Shown one piece after another: positions 9,761 through 21,703 of a stretch of 64,000 nucleotides of DNA. The notes below the pieces were generated by a model. The model was given only the letters and a program-made list of their open reading frames with translations. It was not told where the DNA came from and made no database searches. Numbering within the stretch: position 1 is the first letter of the stretch; every line of letters begins with the position of its first letter. The position numbers and the translations under genes were made by a program. Source of the stretch: Albifimbria verrucaria (Eukaryota > Ascomycota > Sordariomycetes > Hypocreales > Stachybotryaceae); assembly GCA_020081605.1 (NCBI GenBank), contig JAHREC010000021.1:1-64000 (forward strand), read 5' to 3'.

Positions 9761-10085
9761 CACTTTTCGTCCGTGCGTCTTCCACCATATGCTCATGCAC
9801 TGACCAAATGAATATACCGGAAATGGCTAGGTCAAAGACCAAGCCGGAAATAACTAAAGAAGCGTCGAGTGCATGAGTGTCAGTACCTAGTTTAAACCTA
9901 GTTCTCAATGGATAAAAATAAACAGAGTCCTCCAAGGATGAGGAAAGTGGGCGCGAGCAATCTAAAAGACATATCCAATTAAACAGCTCGCGTACAGTTA
10001 CCCCAGTCACCAAGAAGAAAGGTGCCAATACCTGCCATCCATCATGCTCGGCGCGAGGAGATCTGCCCATACCCATGGCCGGCAA
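9700..10085 (-). CDS. possible membrane-protein fragment
   Basis: The minus-strand frame continues past the helicase relic and contains a hydrophobic stretch (ALDASLVISGLVFDLAISGI, then FIWSV) and a second one (VLAPFFLVTGVTV). Its C-terminal third is antisense to the helicase and is certainly a shadow. The remainder may be one exon of a membrane protein, or chance. Confidence 0.22.
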
Positions 10086-12900
10086 TGGACTTATTGGGCA
10101 AGCTCCATTATATGTCGAATATGAGACTCATGCCTTGATCCGCTGCAGTCAATAACGATATTTCATGCTTGTTTCGCGTCTCATTTCCTTAACAAAACTT
10201 AGAAACAACCAAGGATGAAAAGCATTGTCCATAAAGGGATATTGGCGGCATATGTTAGTTATCTGAAGCATCGAGGTTGTCGGCTGCACAATGGTTGATG
10301 GTTGATGCATTTCAGCTGATGGCGAGACTTTTCTGAGGCTAAGGTCCAGTGTACGACGTATTGTCATCTTAGCCAAGATGCGATCGATTTCGGTGTTCTG
10401 GGACCATGCAAGCTCTAGCTTACCAATGGCCCGAATTCCAGGAGAGCTTGCTGTTCCCACTAATGAACCTGAAGGGCGACCTAAGCTTGGAGGAACATAC
10501 AGAAGGAGCCCTTGCGGTAGAGTAAGTCCCGCGATTCGATGCGCAAAATGAAGCAATCCTATCTAGACCACATATACTGGATACGACTGTAGGCTCATTC
10601 TCGGAATTAAGAAGCCCAGTCAAGAGCTCATGATAGAGATCTGGACATTGTTCGTTTGATAGTGGTCGCCGCCGGTATATCTTCGAAGTCCCTACGTGGC
10701 TCAACCTTGGAGGCATCGCGTGGTTCTGTCCTTGCTGATGCGAAAACTGTATGTTTTTTCTCTCATGATCAATGTTTGGGTGAGTTGCCCGTAAATGGCT
10801 CGCGATACTGCTTCTTGAGTGCCACTCTTCATTCCTGGTCCTTCATGTGGTCTAAATATGACGCAAAATTGCTTCCTATACCTTCTTGATTTCAAGACTT
10901 ATAGTGACGGAAGACAGCCACAGACGTCTCCGATAAATATTACTTGGGCTTTCGTCTCCTTGATTGTTGGAAAGTGCCAAGCATAGCCGAGTCAGTTCTC
11001 AATACTAGTTACTAAGTACAAGTTGATGCCCTCCGCATTGAGGTCGTTTTGCCAATAAAATGCTAGCCTGCTTCATTATCTTCACTCGATACTGTGGGAG
11101 CCAATGTCCCGTGTCAGATGTACCCTGTCTAATTTAGACTTGACTCAAGAGCTCCATAACGGGCAATGCTTTTGCCTCTGATCCATGACTTTGCATAAAT
11201 TACAATGTCTTAATTAATCATTCCAGGAATGCCAACAGAGTTTCTTACGAGACATATGTATCATCGAGGTACAAAGTTTATGCTCTGGCTGTTGGAGGAA
11301 TTATTGACATGTCTTCATCGTAAGCATACTTCGTTGAGATCTTGTGGTATCACCCTCTCACCGGTAATTCTAACGAATTTTTAGAAAATGGTTCAGATAG
11401 TGAACAGTGGTCTCTTCGTAGTTGGTGTTTCCTCCCTAAATAGGGGATGTTTTTAGTGCCCTGCTAGATCCTGTATCTGGCTCGGTGTTGTCGCCAACCC
11501 TTCCCATCAAATCGCCTGGTTCAACTCGTGCCCGGCCGATACTTTCACTGAACACATGGTCCGAGCAACCAAGCTCAGCCACGTGCCTCTAAACTCTGTC
11601 AATTCTGCCATTTGTGGTATCTTACTGTTTCTATGACAATCCATTTTTTTGCCAGGATGATCAGCCAAAAATGACCATGCTAATCACAAAATCATTACCC
11701 ACCAGCGACCTGTTGTTCGGCCAAGAGTGGCTACGTCGCTAAAGAGACCACTCTTCGCTTGCGTGTATAAATGGGCAATTTAGAGTGTTTCTTAAAATAT
11801 TGGGCACCCTTAAGCCTTAATAGTTCGCATGCTGAATGGGACGGGTATGCAGCACCACCCTTCCCTTCCCCTCCCGGGAGGCTAGAACCAGGTGGTGTAC
11901 AAATCTGGTATATTGCGTTTCTAGGGTAAGACATAGTAAAGATTTGGGTTCGGATCGGTCGCAACGACTCTAGTGCACAGCACTAGACTGATATTGCCTT
12001 GCACACACAGGGACAATTTCATTCTTGTGTTCCAGGTACCTGGTCAGTTTGAACTTGCTGACCTGATTAACCATACTTTTTACACATGCCAAAGCCTAAG
12101 GAGGAAAGCATTTCATCCTTATTGCTTCTGCATTGAGTTTCCAACCATGAAGAGAAAAGCAGATTCTAAGGTCGGTAATCAAGAGAAATACAAATATCTA
12201 CACCCAAGCATGTATCATGTGATTTACTGCCTGATCGATATGTACAAAGCATACGATAGATGTGGGAGAGCGCCATGCATATAATCATAGCCGAGCGTCC
12301 GGATCAGAGAGATAGATGCTAATGGATTTCATGAGCACAATTTGCCGTTGTATCACTGAAAGAGCCTTTTATGCAGGGCTAAAAAGCTGCTGCAATTACA
12401 TATATCTTGATGATGTTATGTGAATGTAACTAAAACATCAGTCAGTGATGTCATCGCGCAAATAGCATACGAGTCAATGTGTCCTGAAACAAAAGGTGGT
12501 CCAGACATGGAAGTGTCAACTTGGCCATTTCACTTTATACTTTGCCCCTCTTTCCGTTTCTGCTTCAGTCTTCTCAGTAATTCTAAGTTGTACTCTTCCG
12601 CCACCGAGTTAATATCCTCTAGATTATCCCGCGTTCCGTCCATCCACCATTCCAGTCATTAATTCTCGGCTTCATGGCGACCCTTGTTCTCAGCACCCTA
12701 CCACTTCGCTACAGCTTTGTATCAAACAACCACGAACATTGATAACCCAATACTTTTCTCGTTTCCGCCACTTAATTCCATGGCTTGGATTCGGGTTCCT
12801 CTCTGCTGGATAAAACAGACCCTTCGTCTCTTGTGTTTCTATCACCCATTCACACTACAGGGCTTGGTCGCATGTAGCATTAGCAGGAACACCAACACCT
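10086..12900. other. long region without a recognisable gene
   Basis: A 2.8-kb stretch with only scattered frames. Minus-strand frames at 10149-10716 (for example YHELLTGLLNSENEPTVVSS) have protein-like composition but frequent frame changes and no recognised family; they may be an eroded gene. A short pyrimidine-rich block (11863-11880) and AT-rich segments are the only other structure. It contains the upstream region of the White Collar-1 copy. Confidence 0.45.
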
Positions 12901-12927
12901 CCAGAATAAGAAACCCAGTACGATTAG

Positions 12928-15580
12928 AGGAGCATAGTCGGTTTTGACTCAACGCCGTTCACGCAATCCTTTGTGTCCACCATATACTCTGACCCTAGCA
13001 CGCTGAGCTCAATGGACTCTCTTGACGACATACTAAACGACCAGCAGGTTGAGAGGAGGCATCGACGCAGCATGCCGCAGCATTACGTTAATGAAATGGC
13101 ATATCGCCGACCGCAATATGGAATACCTGCTATCAACATTGGCGATATGACAGCCAAGAACAGAGTCGATATTGACAGCGCCCTAGGTGACTTCCAGTTC
13201 AGCCCAGTCAAACCTACCACGTTCTCTATCTTTGATATCTCCTGCCTGGATATGTCCATCCAGCTGGGCAGCCAACTTACTGACGACAATATTTATTCCG
13301 CCACGTCACCCCTTGGATGGGTAGCATGATCTCTTCGTCATCCGCCGACAGAAATACGAGGTTTACGTCAGAAGGCGCATCCGTTGAGCGGCATATATCA
13401 TTTCCCGTGAACGCTACATCAGAAGCATTGATTGACATGGATGCCCCGGTCTCATGGAACCAGACTGAGACATGGGCTCAGGACTTCTCAATGGACATGA
13501 ATCCTGTAAGAACCGCTGGAACGATGAACAATGCAGAAAAAGACATTTTGTACCACCAACAACACACCCGCTCCAAGCCCGTATCAACCGAGGTTCAATC
13601 TGACTCATTTAGTATTAACAACAAACCATGTGGGTTCAATAATCGATTGGCACCTTCTCTCTTGGTACCCTCGCCCGGCTCCATAGGCTCACTGCAGCGT
13701 GGAAATACTCCCATTGTGGTCCGGCAGAGCTCTACGTCTGACAGAATGACTTCAGCCACGACTACGACCCGGTACAGGAACAAAGAAAATATTTTCGACT
13801 ACTTGACGAGCGGATTTGACGTGGCGAAGGCCTTATGGCTTGTTACAACCCGGAAAGATCCACAAATCGACCTTGGACCTGTGGATTTATCTTGCGCCTT
13901 CGTCATCTGCGACGTCGACATGGATGATTGCCCCATCGTTCATGTTTCCGACAACTTCCAAAGGTTGACAGGTTACAGCCGACACGAGGTTATCGGCCAA
14001 AATTGTCGTTTTCTCCAAGCACCGAGTGGAAACGTTGAAGCTGGTTCAAAACGAGGGTTTACAGACGATAGCACTCTCTACCACCTAAAGAAGATGATTC
14101 ACCAAGGCCTTGAGGTACAACAGAGCATAGTCAATTACCGAAAAGATGGCAAACCTTTCCTGAACCTCCTGACTTTGATACCAATTTCCTGGGATACCAA
14201 AGACATCCGTTACTTTATCGGATTCCAGGTTGATATTGTTGAACGCCCTGAAACCAAATCTGGCCAGGAGTGGGACAATCTCAATATCAGTTACATACTC
14301 AGCCACATCAGTCAGTCCATTTGGACGCCAACCACCTCGGGTCAGTGGGGACTGGAAAGGGGCCAGACACTGGACATTGATGATGGTTCAACGCTTTTTC
14401 CAAACCCTCATCCTGAAGGTCCAGTGTCTGATCTACATGGGCAGTTGTGTAATAAGATGCTATTTGGAACCACTGGCCATGTGGTGCATGTCTTATCTTC
14501 GAAGGGTATTTTCCTCTACCTTTCACCAGCATGCAAGCAAGTTCTTGAGTACAGTGTCACGGAGCTCGTGGGTCAATCACTTTCCTTCGTCTGTCACCCA
14601 TACGATATTGTACCTGTTACTCGTGAACTCAAGAACACGGCTACAGGAAATCCTGTCAATGTAACGTTTAGAATCCGCAGAAAGAACAGCGGCTATACCT
14701 GGTTTGAAAGTTACGGATCATTGTTATCTGAGAAAAGCAATGGCCGCAAGTGCATCCTACTAGTAGGCCGCAAGCGCCCCGTCTTCTCGCTCAGTCGGCA
14801 AAATTTGGAAGCAAACGGCGGCATTAGTGATTCCGAATTATGGACGAAGATATCCATCTCAGGCATGTTCCTCTTTGTATCATCCAATATCAAAGCCCTT
14901 CTAGGCTGGCAGCCAGAAACCCTGATTGGTACAAGCATGCAAGATCTGATGCAGAAAAAGTCATGGTTGGGTTTTAGGCGTTCGATCGAGCAAGCCAGCA
15001 AGGATAAAATTGTCGCTTGCAAGCATGAAGTTAAGAACCGCCGGAATCAGGTCCTACAAGCACGGACAACTTTTTATCCTGGGGATGTAGTAGACGGACG
15101 GAACCCCTCGTTCCTTCTTGCTCAGACACAATTAATCAAGGCTTCCACCAGAAAAATCGCTTCAACGAACAGTACTGAGGGTGAACCAGGTGTCACGATG
15201 CCGAAGAGCAGTTCGCACGTATGTGTTACCGGCCTCGTGCCACAGCCAGCAGTCGGGGTCCTCAGTTCAGGTGTGCACGATATAGCCTTGGCGTCCGAAG
15301 ACAACGTGTTTGACGAGTTGCGGCCCACAAAAAGCTCCAATTGGCAATTCGAGTTAAGACAGCTAGAGAAAATAACCGCATTCTTGTGGAAGAACTCGGG
15401 AAATTATTGGCCAACAAGAAGAAACATAAAAAGAGGAAGAGAGTCGGTAATATCATGCGTGGCTGTGACAATTGTCATACCCAGAACACACCTGAATGGC
15501 GAAGAGGACCGAGCGGGCAGAGAGACCTGTGCAACAGCTGTGGCTTGCGCTGGGTCAAACAAGCAAAGAACCTCCTTTGA
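12928..15580 (+). pseudogene. wc-1: White Collar-1-like blue-light photoreceptor/GATA factor with two single-base breaks
   Basis: Ascomycete WC-1 senses blue light through FAD and, with WC-2, activates light and clock genes. The N-terminus (frame 1 from 12928; likely usable ATG at 13012) reads MDSLDDILNDQQVERRHRRS. The frame changes at a G run (13319-13321) to GSMISSSSADRNTRF. The LOV domain (about 13870-14240) keeps the flavin-binding GQNCRFLQ, with its cysteine codon at 14004-14006. Two further PAS domains follow (about 14460-14790 and 14830-15150), then [21 protein letters not shown] second break at an A run (15369-15372) leads to [18 protein letters not shown] and the GATA finger CX2CX18CX2C (15464-15541; [10 protein letters not shown]). 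This 18-residue loop is typical of WC-1. The C-terminus stops about ten residues past the finger. Upstream sequence reads AGTPTPPE-stop-ETQYD-stop, suggesting nonsense at 12907 and 12925 or a missed intron. Confidence 0.88.
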
Positions 15581-16116
15581 TCTGGGCTGCGTCGATATCC
15601 GAGCTAACACATCACTATTCTGGTCAGTTTCCTCTTCGCAAGTCATACTGTGGTTTCCATGAACATGCAAAACAAAGGATCTGCATCCTCGATACACACA
15701 CCTTCATTAATTAAGGAGACTTGACTGATACGGCCACACAACAAAAGACTATTACAAGTGGGGTAGTTAGCCTCACTTCACTTCACACGATTTTTGGGAT
15801 GAGTTGACAGCGTGGAGTCGATGCCACCCTGAATGAAAAAGGTATAGATGAGAACGGTCTTATGTCAAGAAGTGGACACAAGGGGTCCCAGAACTAGAAC
15901 ACATACTCTATAAACAAATGTCAGTACTGTATAATCAGACTGCAGTCTAAAGCTACAGTACCCAAGCAGAGCCTCTTACTGCTTTCGAAACATTTAACCA
16001 ACGTGCATGTATATTCAATCAAGGATACTTGACTTCTATGCATGAATCATAAGCTGATTGTTGAACAATGCGTTTGCTTATTTGTTTCATTCTCAAACCT
16101 GTCACTATAAGAATAG
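15581..16116. other. intergenic, no gene seen
   Basis: Region downstream of the White Collar-1 copy. Only short frames are present. Confidence 0.5.
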
Positions 16117-16458
16117 GTGCATGTCAGTTTTCTGAGTATGGTTTCCTGTGATCCTCGCCGTCGGTGCTTCTGTGACGCTTTTGCTGCAACTCTGAGTCGC
16201 ATCACACATCAAAGGCTGTATCTCTCCCGCCACAACACTCAGAATGTATCTCTGAAATTAGTGACCATTGATAACATCGATGATAAGATCTTTGACTTCA
16301 GGTCTGACACCGACGTGAAGAATGACAGCATCACCACGGCAGACCTCAAGCTTGCCGAGAGTTACAACATTAGCATCTTCGGTTTCTACTGGGCGGACTT
16401 TAAAAGCAATGACCGCCGCTGTTCCTTGGAAGTTCGGCTGGGTCTCCAACTCTCTTAA
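16117..16458 (+). CDS. small hypothetical protein
   Basis: A 113-codon frame. The second half (VTIDNIDDKIFDFRSDTDV, then ISIFGFYWADFKSNDRRCSL then EVRLG) is beta-rich, with alternating hydrophobic and polar residues and good coding character. The first half is less convincing and may be non-coding. No family is recognised. It may be a small single-domain protein or an exon. Confidence 0.35.
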   Translation: MHVSFLSMVSCDPRRRCFCDAFAATLSRITHQRLYLSRHNTQNVSLKLVTIDNIDDKIFDFRSDTDVKNDSITTADLKLAESYNISIFGFYWADFKSNDRRCSLEVRLGLQLS

Positions 16459-16639
16459 TACTATCGATATAAAACATCTTATCATCGGACTCGATCCAAA
16501 TTAATTTTCCCAAGGAGCTCAGCAGTGCCATGAAGACTTCCATTCGCATTTTCAAGTGGACATAGCTGTCTACCATCATAAATCTTATCCCATTTTGGAA
16601 TTGAAGTGATAGTTGGTATCATCAACAATTTTGTCGCAT

Positions 16640-17086
16640 GATTTCCTGCGTCACATGCATTACATCATCCGTCGGCACCCATTTAGTCGGAGTTGCGGCC
16701 TCATTAACAACTTCACAAGCTGTAATTGCTGTCGGGGCTATCGGGGCAACTAGCAAGTGATATGGTGCCCACGGGCCACATTCAACAATGGCTAATTGGC
16801 TAACATCTGGTTGGGTTTCGCTTACGCCCTGGGTGCCGGTCTCTCAACTGTCTTCACCATCTTCTGCTGTACGATGGTTGACAGAGTCTACTCTTTCGTC
16901 GCCAATTTTATTGCAACTATGCTGCAGTTCATGACTACCCACAAGGTTTGCGCAGGAGGAGTTTGCTCGAAGCAACTTCAAGTACGAGTCAACGGTCTCG
17001 AAGTCCAGATGGTCATTTTGCCCAGACGTAACGTCGACGACATGGTGAATCATACATCTGGAGATGGGGATGATCATATCGACTAA
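16640..17086 (+). CDS. possible small membrane or secreted protein
   Basis: The frame from 16796 (ending 17086) begins in a hydrophobic segment (WLGFAYALGAGLSTVFTIFC). Sequence just upstream in another frame also reads as hydrophobic (HLVGVAASLTTSQAVIAVGA). This suggests a small protein with a signal or membrane segment split by a frame change. No homologue is recognised, so this is a weak call. Confidence 0.25.
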
Positions 17087-17104
17087 AAACGTATTCATCT
17101 GCAC

Positions 17105-18230
17105 CCATCATGATAAGCTCTGTATATGTGCGGTGCTTCAGTGATTGCCTCTTGACGTGTAACTGTCACAACCTTAAAAGATTCAACCCGGTTTTAGACT
17201 TTAAGCCTCCTACAACATACGGCGCTCACATGGGTCTATTACATCCATTTGGAAAATTTTGGATTCCATCTTCAAACTCTTACGTAACATATTGACGCTT
17301 ACGTAGGTATTTCCGGTGGTAGATTGGTAGTAGCCGATGATGGACTCAATATCATGTGTGGCCTGGCCATCGGAGGTGGAGCGGCTCCTTCACGAAAGGC
17401 ATCCACATCACTTGTCAAGAATTAGACCTTCACCCGCTTCATCAAGGATGGTTCTTATGAGTCATTAGAGTGCCTTAATGATACTCTATGTCCAAGAGAG
17501 CGTTTAGGGCATTATTGTCAAAGGGCCGATTACCAGGCCCATATGCCTGAAAAGCATGAAGTGCCCGATAGCGGAGAGTCGTGTTGTAAGTTACTTGAAA
17601 AGTGGCTACTCATAAGGAACCGTCTGGCCCCTTGTGGGTTCTGGAGCTGTGGTCATCAAAAATGTCCTGCCATATCGGTTACAGTGGGCTCCAAACTAGG
17701 GCAGCAAAAATGTTGCGGACAGTCGGGAAGAGCGGGCCGATGTAAAGACTTCCGTATGGAGGCATACAGTTTTACGTTAATAATGGCGCCCATGACAGCC
17801 TACACTAGGAGACCGGCAATGCATGACCTGCTTAAGAACAGACTCATGTTATAGCATGCGTATTGCTCCTTTGATGATTTTTAATGATCTCCTTTGGTTG
17901 ATCATGAAGAGTAGCAAACAGAGGTGGGCACTATCTGCAATGCCAACACTAGTCCCTGAAGCCCTGCCGCGTGAACCGGGAATATCGTGGACGCCCCATT
18001 CTCTCTCCAGTAAGGAAACGATTAATCTGATGCTTAGATGCTATTGCAGGTAGTCTGATATAGCCGTTAATGGTCAATATCGTGCCCATCATTTATATTA
18101 TTCGGAGAATCCGACATTAGCTTGCACACTGAAGTCCTACTAGGACTTTCTCGTACCGTTTCGCGTGAATCAATCCACAGACGTTGCAAAGAATATGCAT
18201 GCCGTCTGGGCTCGTTCGCCACTTGGGCGT
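17105..18230. other. no recognisable gene
   Basis: Several short frames exist on the plus strand. One near 18165-18290 reads FRVNQSTDVAKNMHAVWARS then LGRIIGLTNVAGKIEWPFLY, faintly like the C-terminus of a carboxylesterase type B. It is too short and isolated to assign. Confidence 0.4.
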
Positions 18231-18301
18231 ATCATCGGCCTGACAAACGTCGCAGGCAAGATCGAATGGCCTTTTCTATACGACTAATGGTAAGCCTCAT
18301 C

Positions 18302-19040
18302 CTAGGATACCTCAAGAGCCATTCCCGTCGCTGGGCGTACCCTCTTTCTGTATTTGATCTCTCTGGGATCGTAGCCATGCTTCGCTGTAGGTTGAGGTTC
18401 TGGCTGAACTGTGCGTTCTTGCTGCTTCTGGAGAGCGACAATCTTATCTAAGTTAAATAGGATACTCCCGGACAGGTTGGACATGATTTCTAGTCTGGTC
18501 TCCTCATTATGTACCGTATTCAACGAAATTCTGGAGTAATCAGGGAAAGATTCAGCAAAGCAAGCGAGGTCTTCAATATTGTGCCTGATCTAGTGATGAT
18601 ACGCAGGTCGAGTTAGCTGAAGTGAACCATGATATACTGCAGCAAGTAGATCTCAATTAGTCAGCATCGTACCTCTTCCCAGATTTCTGCTTGTAGCATT
18701 GCATTCAAGGAGAATTCGTGCATCCCGCGAGCGTCGCAATCCACCTTCAGACCCTCGATGGGGCTGACGCTTGGAATTCGTATATTGGTCGACATAGATA
18801 TGCCTTGAAGATAATCCCAGATATCTCCTGGGCAGTAAATCTCGCCGGCGCACTGCAATAAAGGTGCTATGTGAACACGTAACTTGCTGTGTCAAGTCTC
18901 TAGAATGTGGTGCAGCCTGAGCATGACGGTGACGAGAATGACATTGATGACATGGGTAATAACGTTGAGATCATGCAGTGCGATGGCAAGATGCAGCGTA
19001 TAATAAGGAGGTGAGGAGGTGACAAATATGCGGATTGGCA
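18302..19040 (-). pseudogene. hypothetical protein, two-exon relic
   Basis: One minus-strand frame reads IALHDLNVITHVINVILVTV, then MLRLHHILET, a TGA, and continues HSKLRVHIAPLLQCAGEIYC then PGDIWDYLQGISMSTNIRIP. It goes on as MHEFSLNAMLQAEIWEE to a GTACGA donor near 18670. A second exon reads NIEDLACFAESFPDYSRISL then EIMSNLSGSILFNLDKIVAL and ends near 18302. Continuity on both sides of the stop and of a plausible intron supports a former gene. The family is unknown to me; it is a mainly helical, soluble protein. Confidence 0.42.
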
Positions 19041-19492
19041 GAAACTCTCAGGGCTCTGAAAATAAATTAGAAAGAGTCCAAGTGGAATGTTATGACGTAA
19101 TGATTGTATCCACAAGACCCTGAATCCAAGTGACACTAGCGTACCGTCATAAGGACGTAGATCCTTACTGAAAGTGCCAAGCTTTCCCTGGCACGCAACA
19201 AGAGGGTGTTCCTCATGGCCAAGACAAATACAAAGCAACGGAGCAAATACAAAGCAACGGAGCGGGGCTATACGGATTAATTCCTGGAGCGAGCCTCGGC
19301 TGCTTCCGTAATCCGCGACTACAACCAAGGAAAGAAATGAGCTGGAATTGAGAGCATTCATCAATTATGATGGAGAAGTCTGCTTTCGCACACACAACAT
19401 TATTCCCTACAGAAATTTTAGGAAAAGGGTAATGGAACAGCCTCTGGGTTCACGTCTGATCAGGCTGGTAGATTTAAGACAAGAACATTCAA

Positions 19493-19850
19493 TGGAGGAG
19501 CGTGAGAGCAGCCGGAGGAGTAATCAGAGTCGCTCAAGCTCCACCAAGGTCGGGATTCTTAAGGCCCGGTCCACGTCCGGGATAATACAGAGTTCTCGAC
19601 TCTCTAAACGGAGTCGTGCTCCCGAAGTTATCGTATCTTATGCTTGCACTGAATGTCGCAAAAAGCGCGCAAACGTAATCAACTGAGCAATGGTCGTAAT
19701 CTGGATCGAGACTTCCATAGAGAACATAAGTATAGGCCCGGCACCCCATCAGTGACAGCGTCAGGAATATCGTCAACAAAGCTCGTCCACCTACTTCCGT
19801 CATGTGTTGTTAATCTCCCTTTGAGCATTGCGATCTGCTCTTTGCGCTAG
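19493..19850 (+). pseudogene. degenerate Zn2Cys6 transcription-factor finger
   Basis: A basic, Ser-rich leader (SSTKVGILKARSTSGIIQSS) is followed by APEVIVSYACTECRKKRA, the first half of a fungal zinc cluster. The frame then closes. The next frame reads SNGRNLDRDFHREHKYRPGT, which fits the second half with cysteines replaced by Ser, Leu and Phe. Metal binding would be lost. The rest of the regulator is not recognisable. Calling it a Zn2Cys6 relic rests on the ACTECRKKRA signature. Confidence 0.48.
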
Positions 19851-20482
19851 CTCTAGAAGTCAAAGCATCTCTCCCCACTGCCTGGGCTTGTAAGTGTAGA
19901 TTTCAAACGTTGCGATTCGCGACTTTGATTTTATGGCATAAATGTTGGGAAATCCAGGTCTGTGACATTTTGATGCGATACTCGAGCCGGCCTACAATGC
20001 TGATGAAGTCTGAGTTGATTTCAGGCAGGATATTTGGCGGAGGAAAGCAGCGTAAGCACAAAGCTGAGTCACACGAAGGAAGAGCCACAGAGTGAGCGAC
20101 TCGACAGTGTTCGGCGGAGATTCCGTAGCGATTCGGCTACAATCTGAGGGTGCAATATCATGTACGTGTTTGTTGGTAGGTTCTTGAAAAAATTCTTGCA
20201 GACAACTGCTAGGGTCGCGATACCGTAGCAATGTTTCGCATTACTGGAGGCGGGTCGCTATAGTGCTTGTTTGAGACGTATTGGCGGTGCTCTTCCTTAT
20301 AGCTAGATGCTTTTCGATCTCAGAAATAGAAGTGTCACAGAAGGATCCGCTAGTAGCGCAGTTGACCTAGCAATGCAAAGACCGATTATCATGGGGATAT
20401 ATGTGCTCATGGAGAGCAAAAGCCCGGAGCATCATTGGGGAGAATGTTCTGAGCATAAGTAGGAGAATTTAAATGGGTAGAC

Positions 20483-20880
20483 TCACTCAATTTCAAAGTA
20501 TGGGCCAAGCTGGATGCTAGGGAATCCATATTCAGTAGTAGGCAGCCCTGAATGTTTGCAAGTCAAGACAGTCTTTCCAACAATACGCGGAAACAGCAAT
20601 CTATGTGAGATGCAAGGAAGCGCAACGCTTACTTGGAGCTGTAGGCGAAAGGTAAGACATAATGACGTGTTCAGGCACCGTCGTTTTGACGCGAGCGGAA
20701 ATGTGCATTTTCGTCCCATGGTTGGTCGAGTAACTTCTGGTCATCCAATAGGACGAGACGACGGGTGAGACTTGCTTTTGCTGGTTTCGTACGCCTGCAT
20801 CTGTCTCGGGCTGAGAAACTATATGCACCCGCGATTGGAGAAGATGTAGACAATCTGTTTCGGAGTTACGCATGGCCTGA
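20483..20880 (-). repeat. duplicated coding segment, decayed copy (pair with 31460-31870)
   Basis: Read on the minus strand this aligns over about 400 bases to 31460-31870 at roughly 80 percent by eye. Shared DNA includes TCTCGTCCTATTGGAT, ATTTCCGCTCG and ATATGGATTCCC; shared protein includes SSYW, NHGTK and HISAR. This copy has extra C-to-T differences (for example ACTGCCCTGACC versus ACTGTCTTGACT) and more frame breaks. It is the more degenerate member of an inverted pair 11 kb apart. Confidence 0.66.
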
Positions 20881-21190
20881 ATACGTGATGTAAGGTTCGA
20901 AAAGGTGTCCCTGTATACGAGACACCGATAAGGGAAGCCATGTTTAGGCCGATACCCAAGCCCTGCATGGCCGGCTAACCAGCACCCTTCTCACAAATGG
21001 GAGTATGGAGATGTTAGCAATGCAAAGGAAGAGTGGTATCGTAGTGGATTGCGTTACGGGGCTAGATTCAGCCACATGCGGCATGTAACGATGATTGACA
21101 AGGAGGATACTGTGATGTGGCTGGTTGCGCCTTACAGTTGGATATAGCTATGTAGTGGGAATGGGTGGGTCTGTCACTTGTGCTCAATGG

Positions 21191-21200
21191 ATATAAAAAG
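21191..21200 (+). promoter_or_regulatory. TATA box of small-protein gene
   Basis: ATATAAAAAG about 120 bases before the first ATG, followed by a CT-rich leader (CTTTCTACTCTCTTCAGC) and a CAGAAA context before the ATG. This is the layout of strongly expressed fungal genes. Confidence 0.5.
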
Positions 21201-21317
21201 CCGGTTCGTCTCCCATCAAAGCGCTCATAATTCACATACACCATTGTCGGCTTCCATTCATCTTTCTACTCTCTTCAGCACTACCAAGCATTCATCAGAA
21301 CCCTTTCGCTCAGAAAA

Positions 21318-21703
21318 TGTAATCATCCCCAGCTATGAGCCCTGAATGAATAAGCTAAACTAATATATGTAAGAACGTTATATCTTCCAATGGCTTTTTC
21401 GATGTCGCCTATAGGCTCAGGTAAGCCAATGTGGATCATACTCCATTGTGGGCCGCGGCATCCCCAACAACTACATTGACAACCTCACCTTCCCCAAGGC
21501 CTTGACCGATAAGGAGGTATTGGTACTGTATCGTTACTGAAGACAAAGATCTCGGAGCCAAAAAGACGTATCCCATCCAGTCCGATAGCTCTCGGAGGAT
21601 CAAATTCCTCAAGTGGAACTCAAGCTACGGTGTCGGTGACACGATCACCATCGAGGTCTACAATATTAGCCCGACCGCCAACAGCTTGTCCCTCACTGCT
21701 TAG
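21318..21703 (+). pseudogene. small beta-rich protein, frame interrupted
   Basis: Behind a good TATA box and CT-rich leader lies a small gene. An ATG at 21318 runs straight into a possible intron (GTAATC). Coding sequence resumes SYSIVGRGIPNNYIDNLTFP then KALTDK. After one extra base near 21517 it continues YWYCIVTEDKDLGAKKTYPI, then FLKWNSSYGVGDTITIEVYN, and stops at 21701-21703. The length, about 110 residues, and alternating hydrophobic pattern suggest a compact beta-sandwich protein. The family is not recognised and no cysteine-rich secreted pattern is visible. The single extra base may be a sequencing error. Confidence 0.48.

Noticed and set aside
11731..11964. Minus-strand frame near 11.8 kb
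   Set aside because: No signature; composition follows a pyrimidine-rich block.
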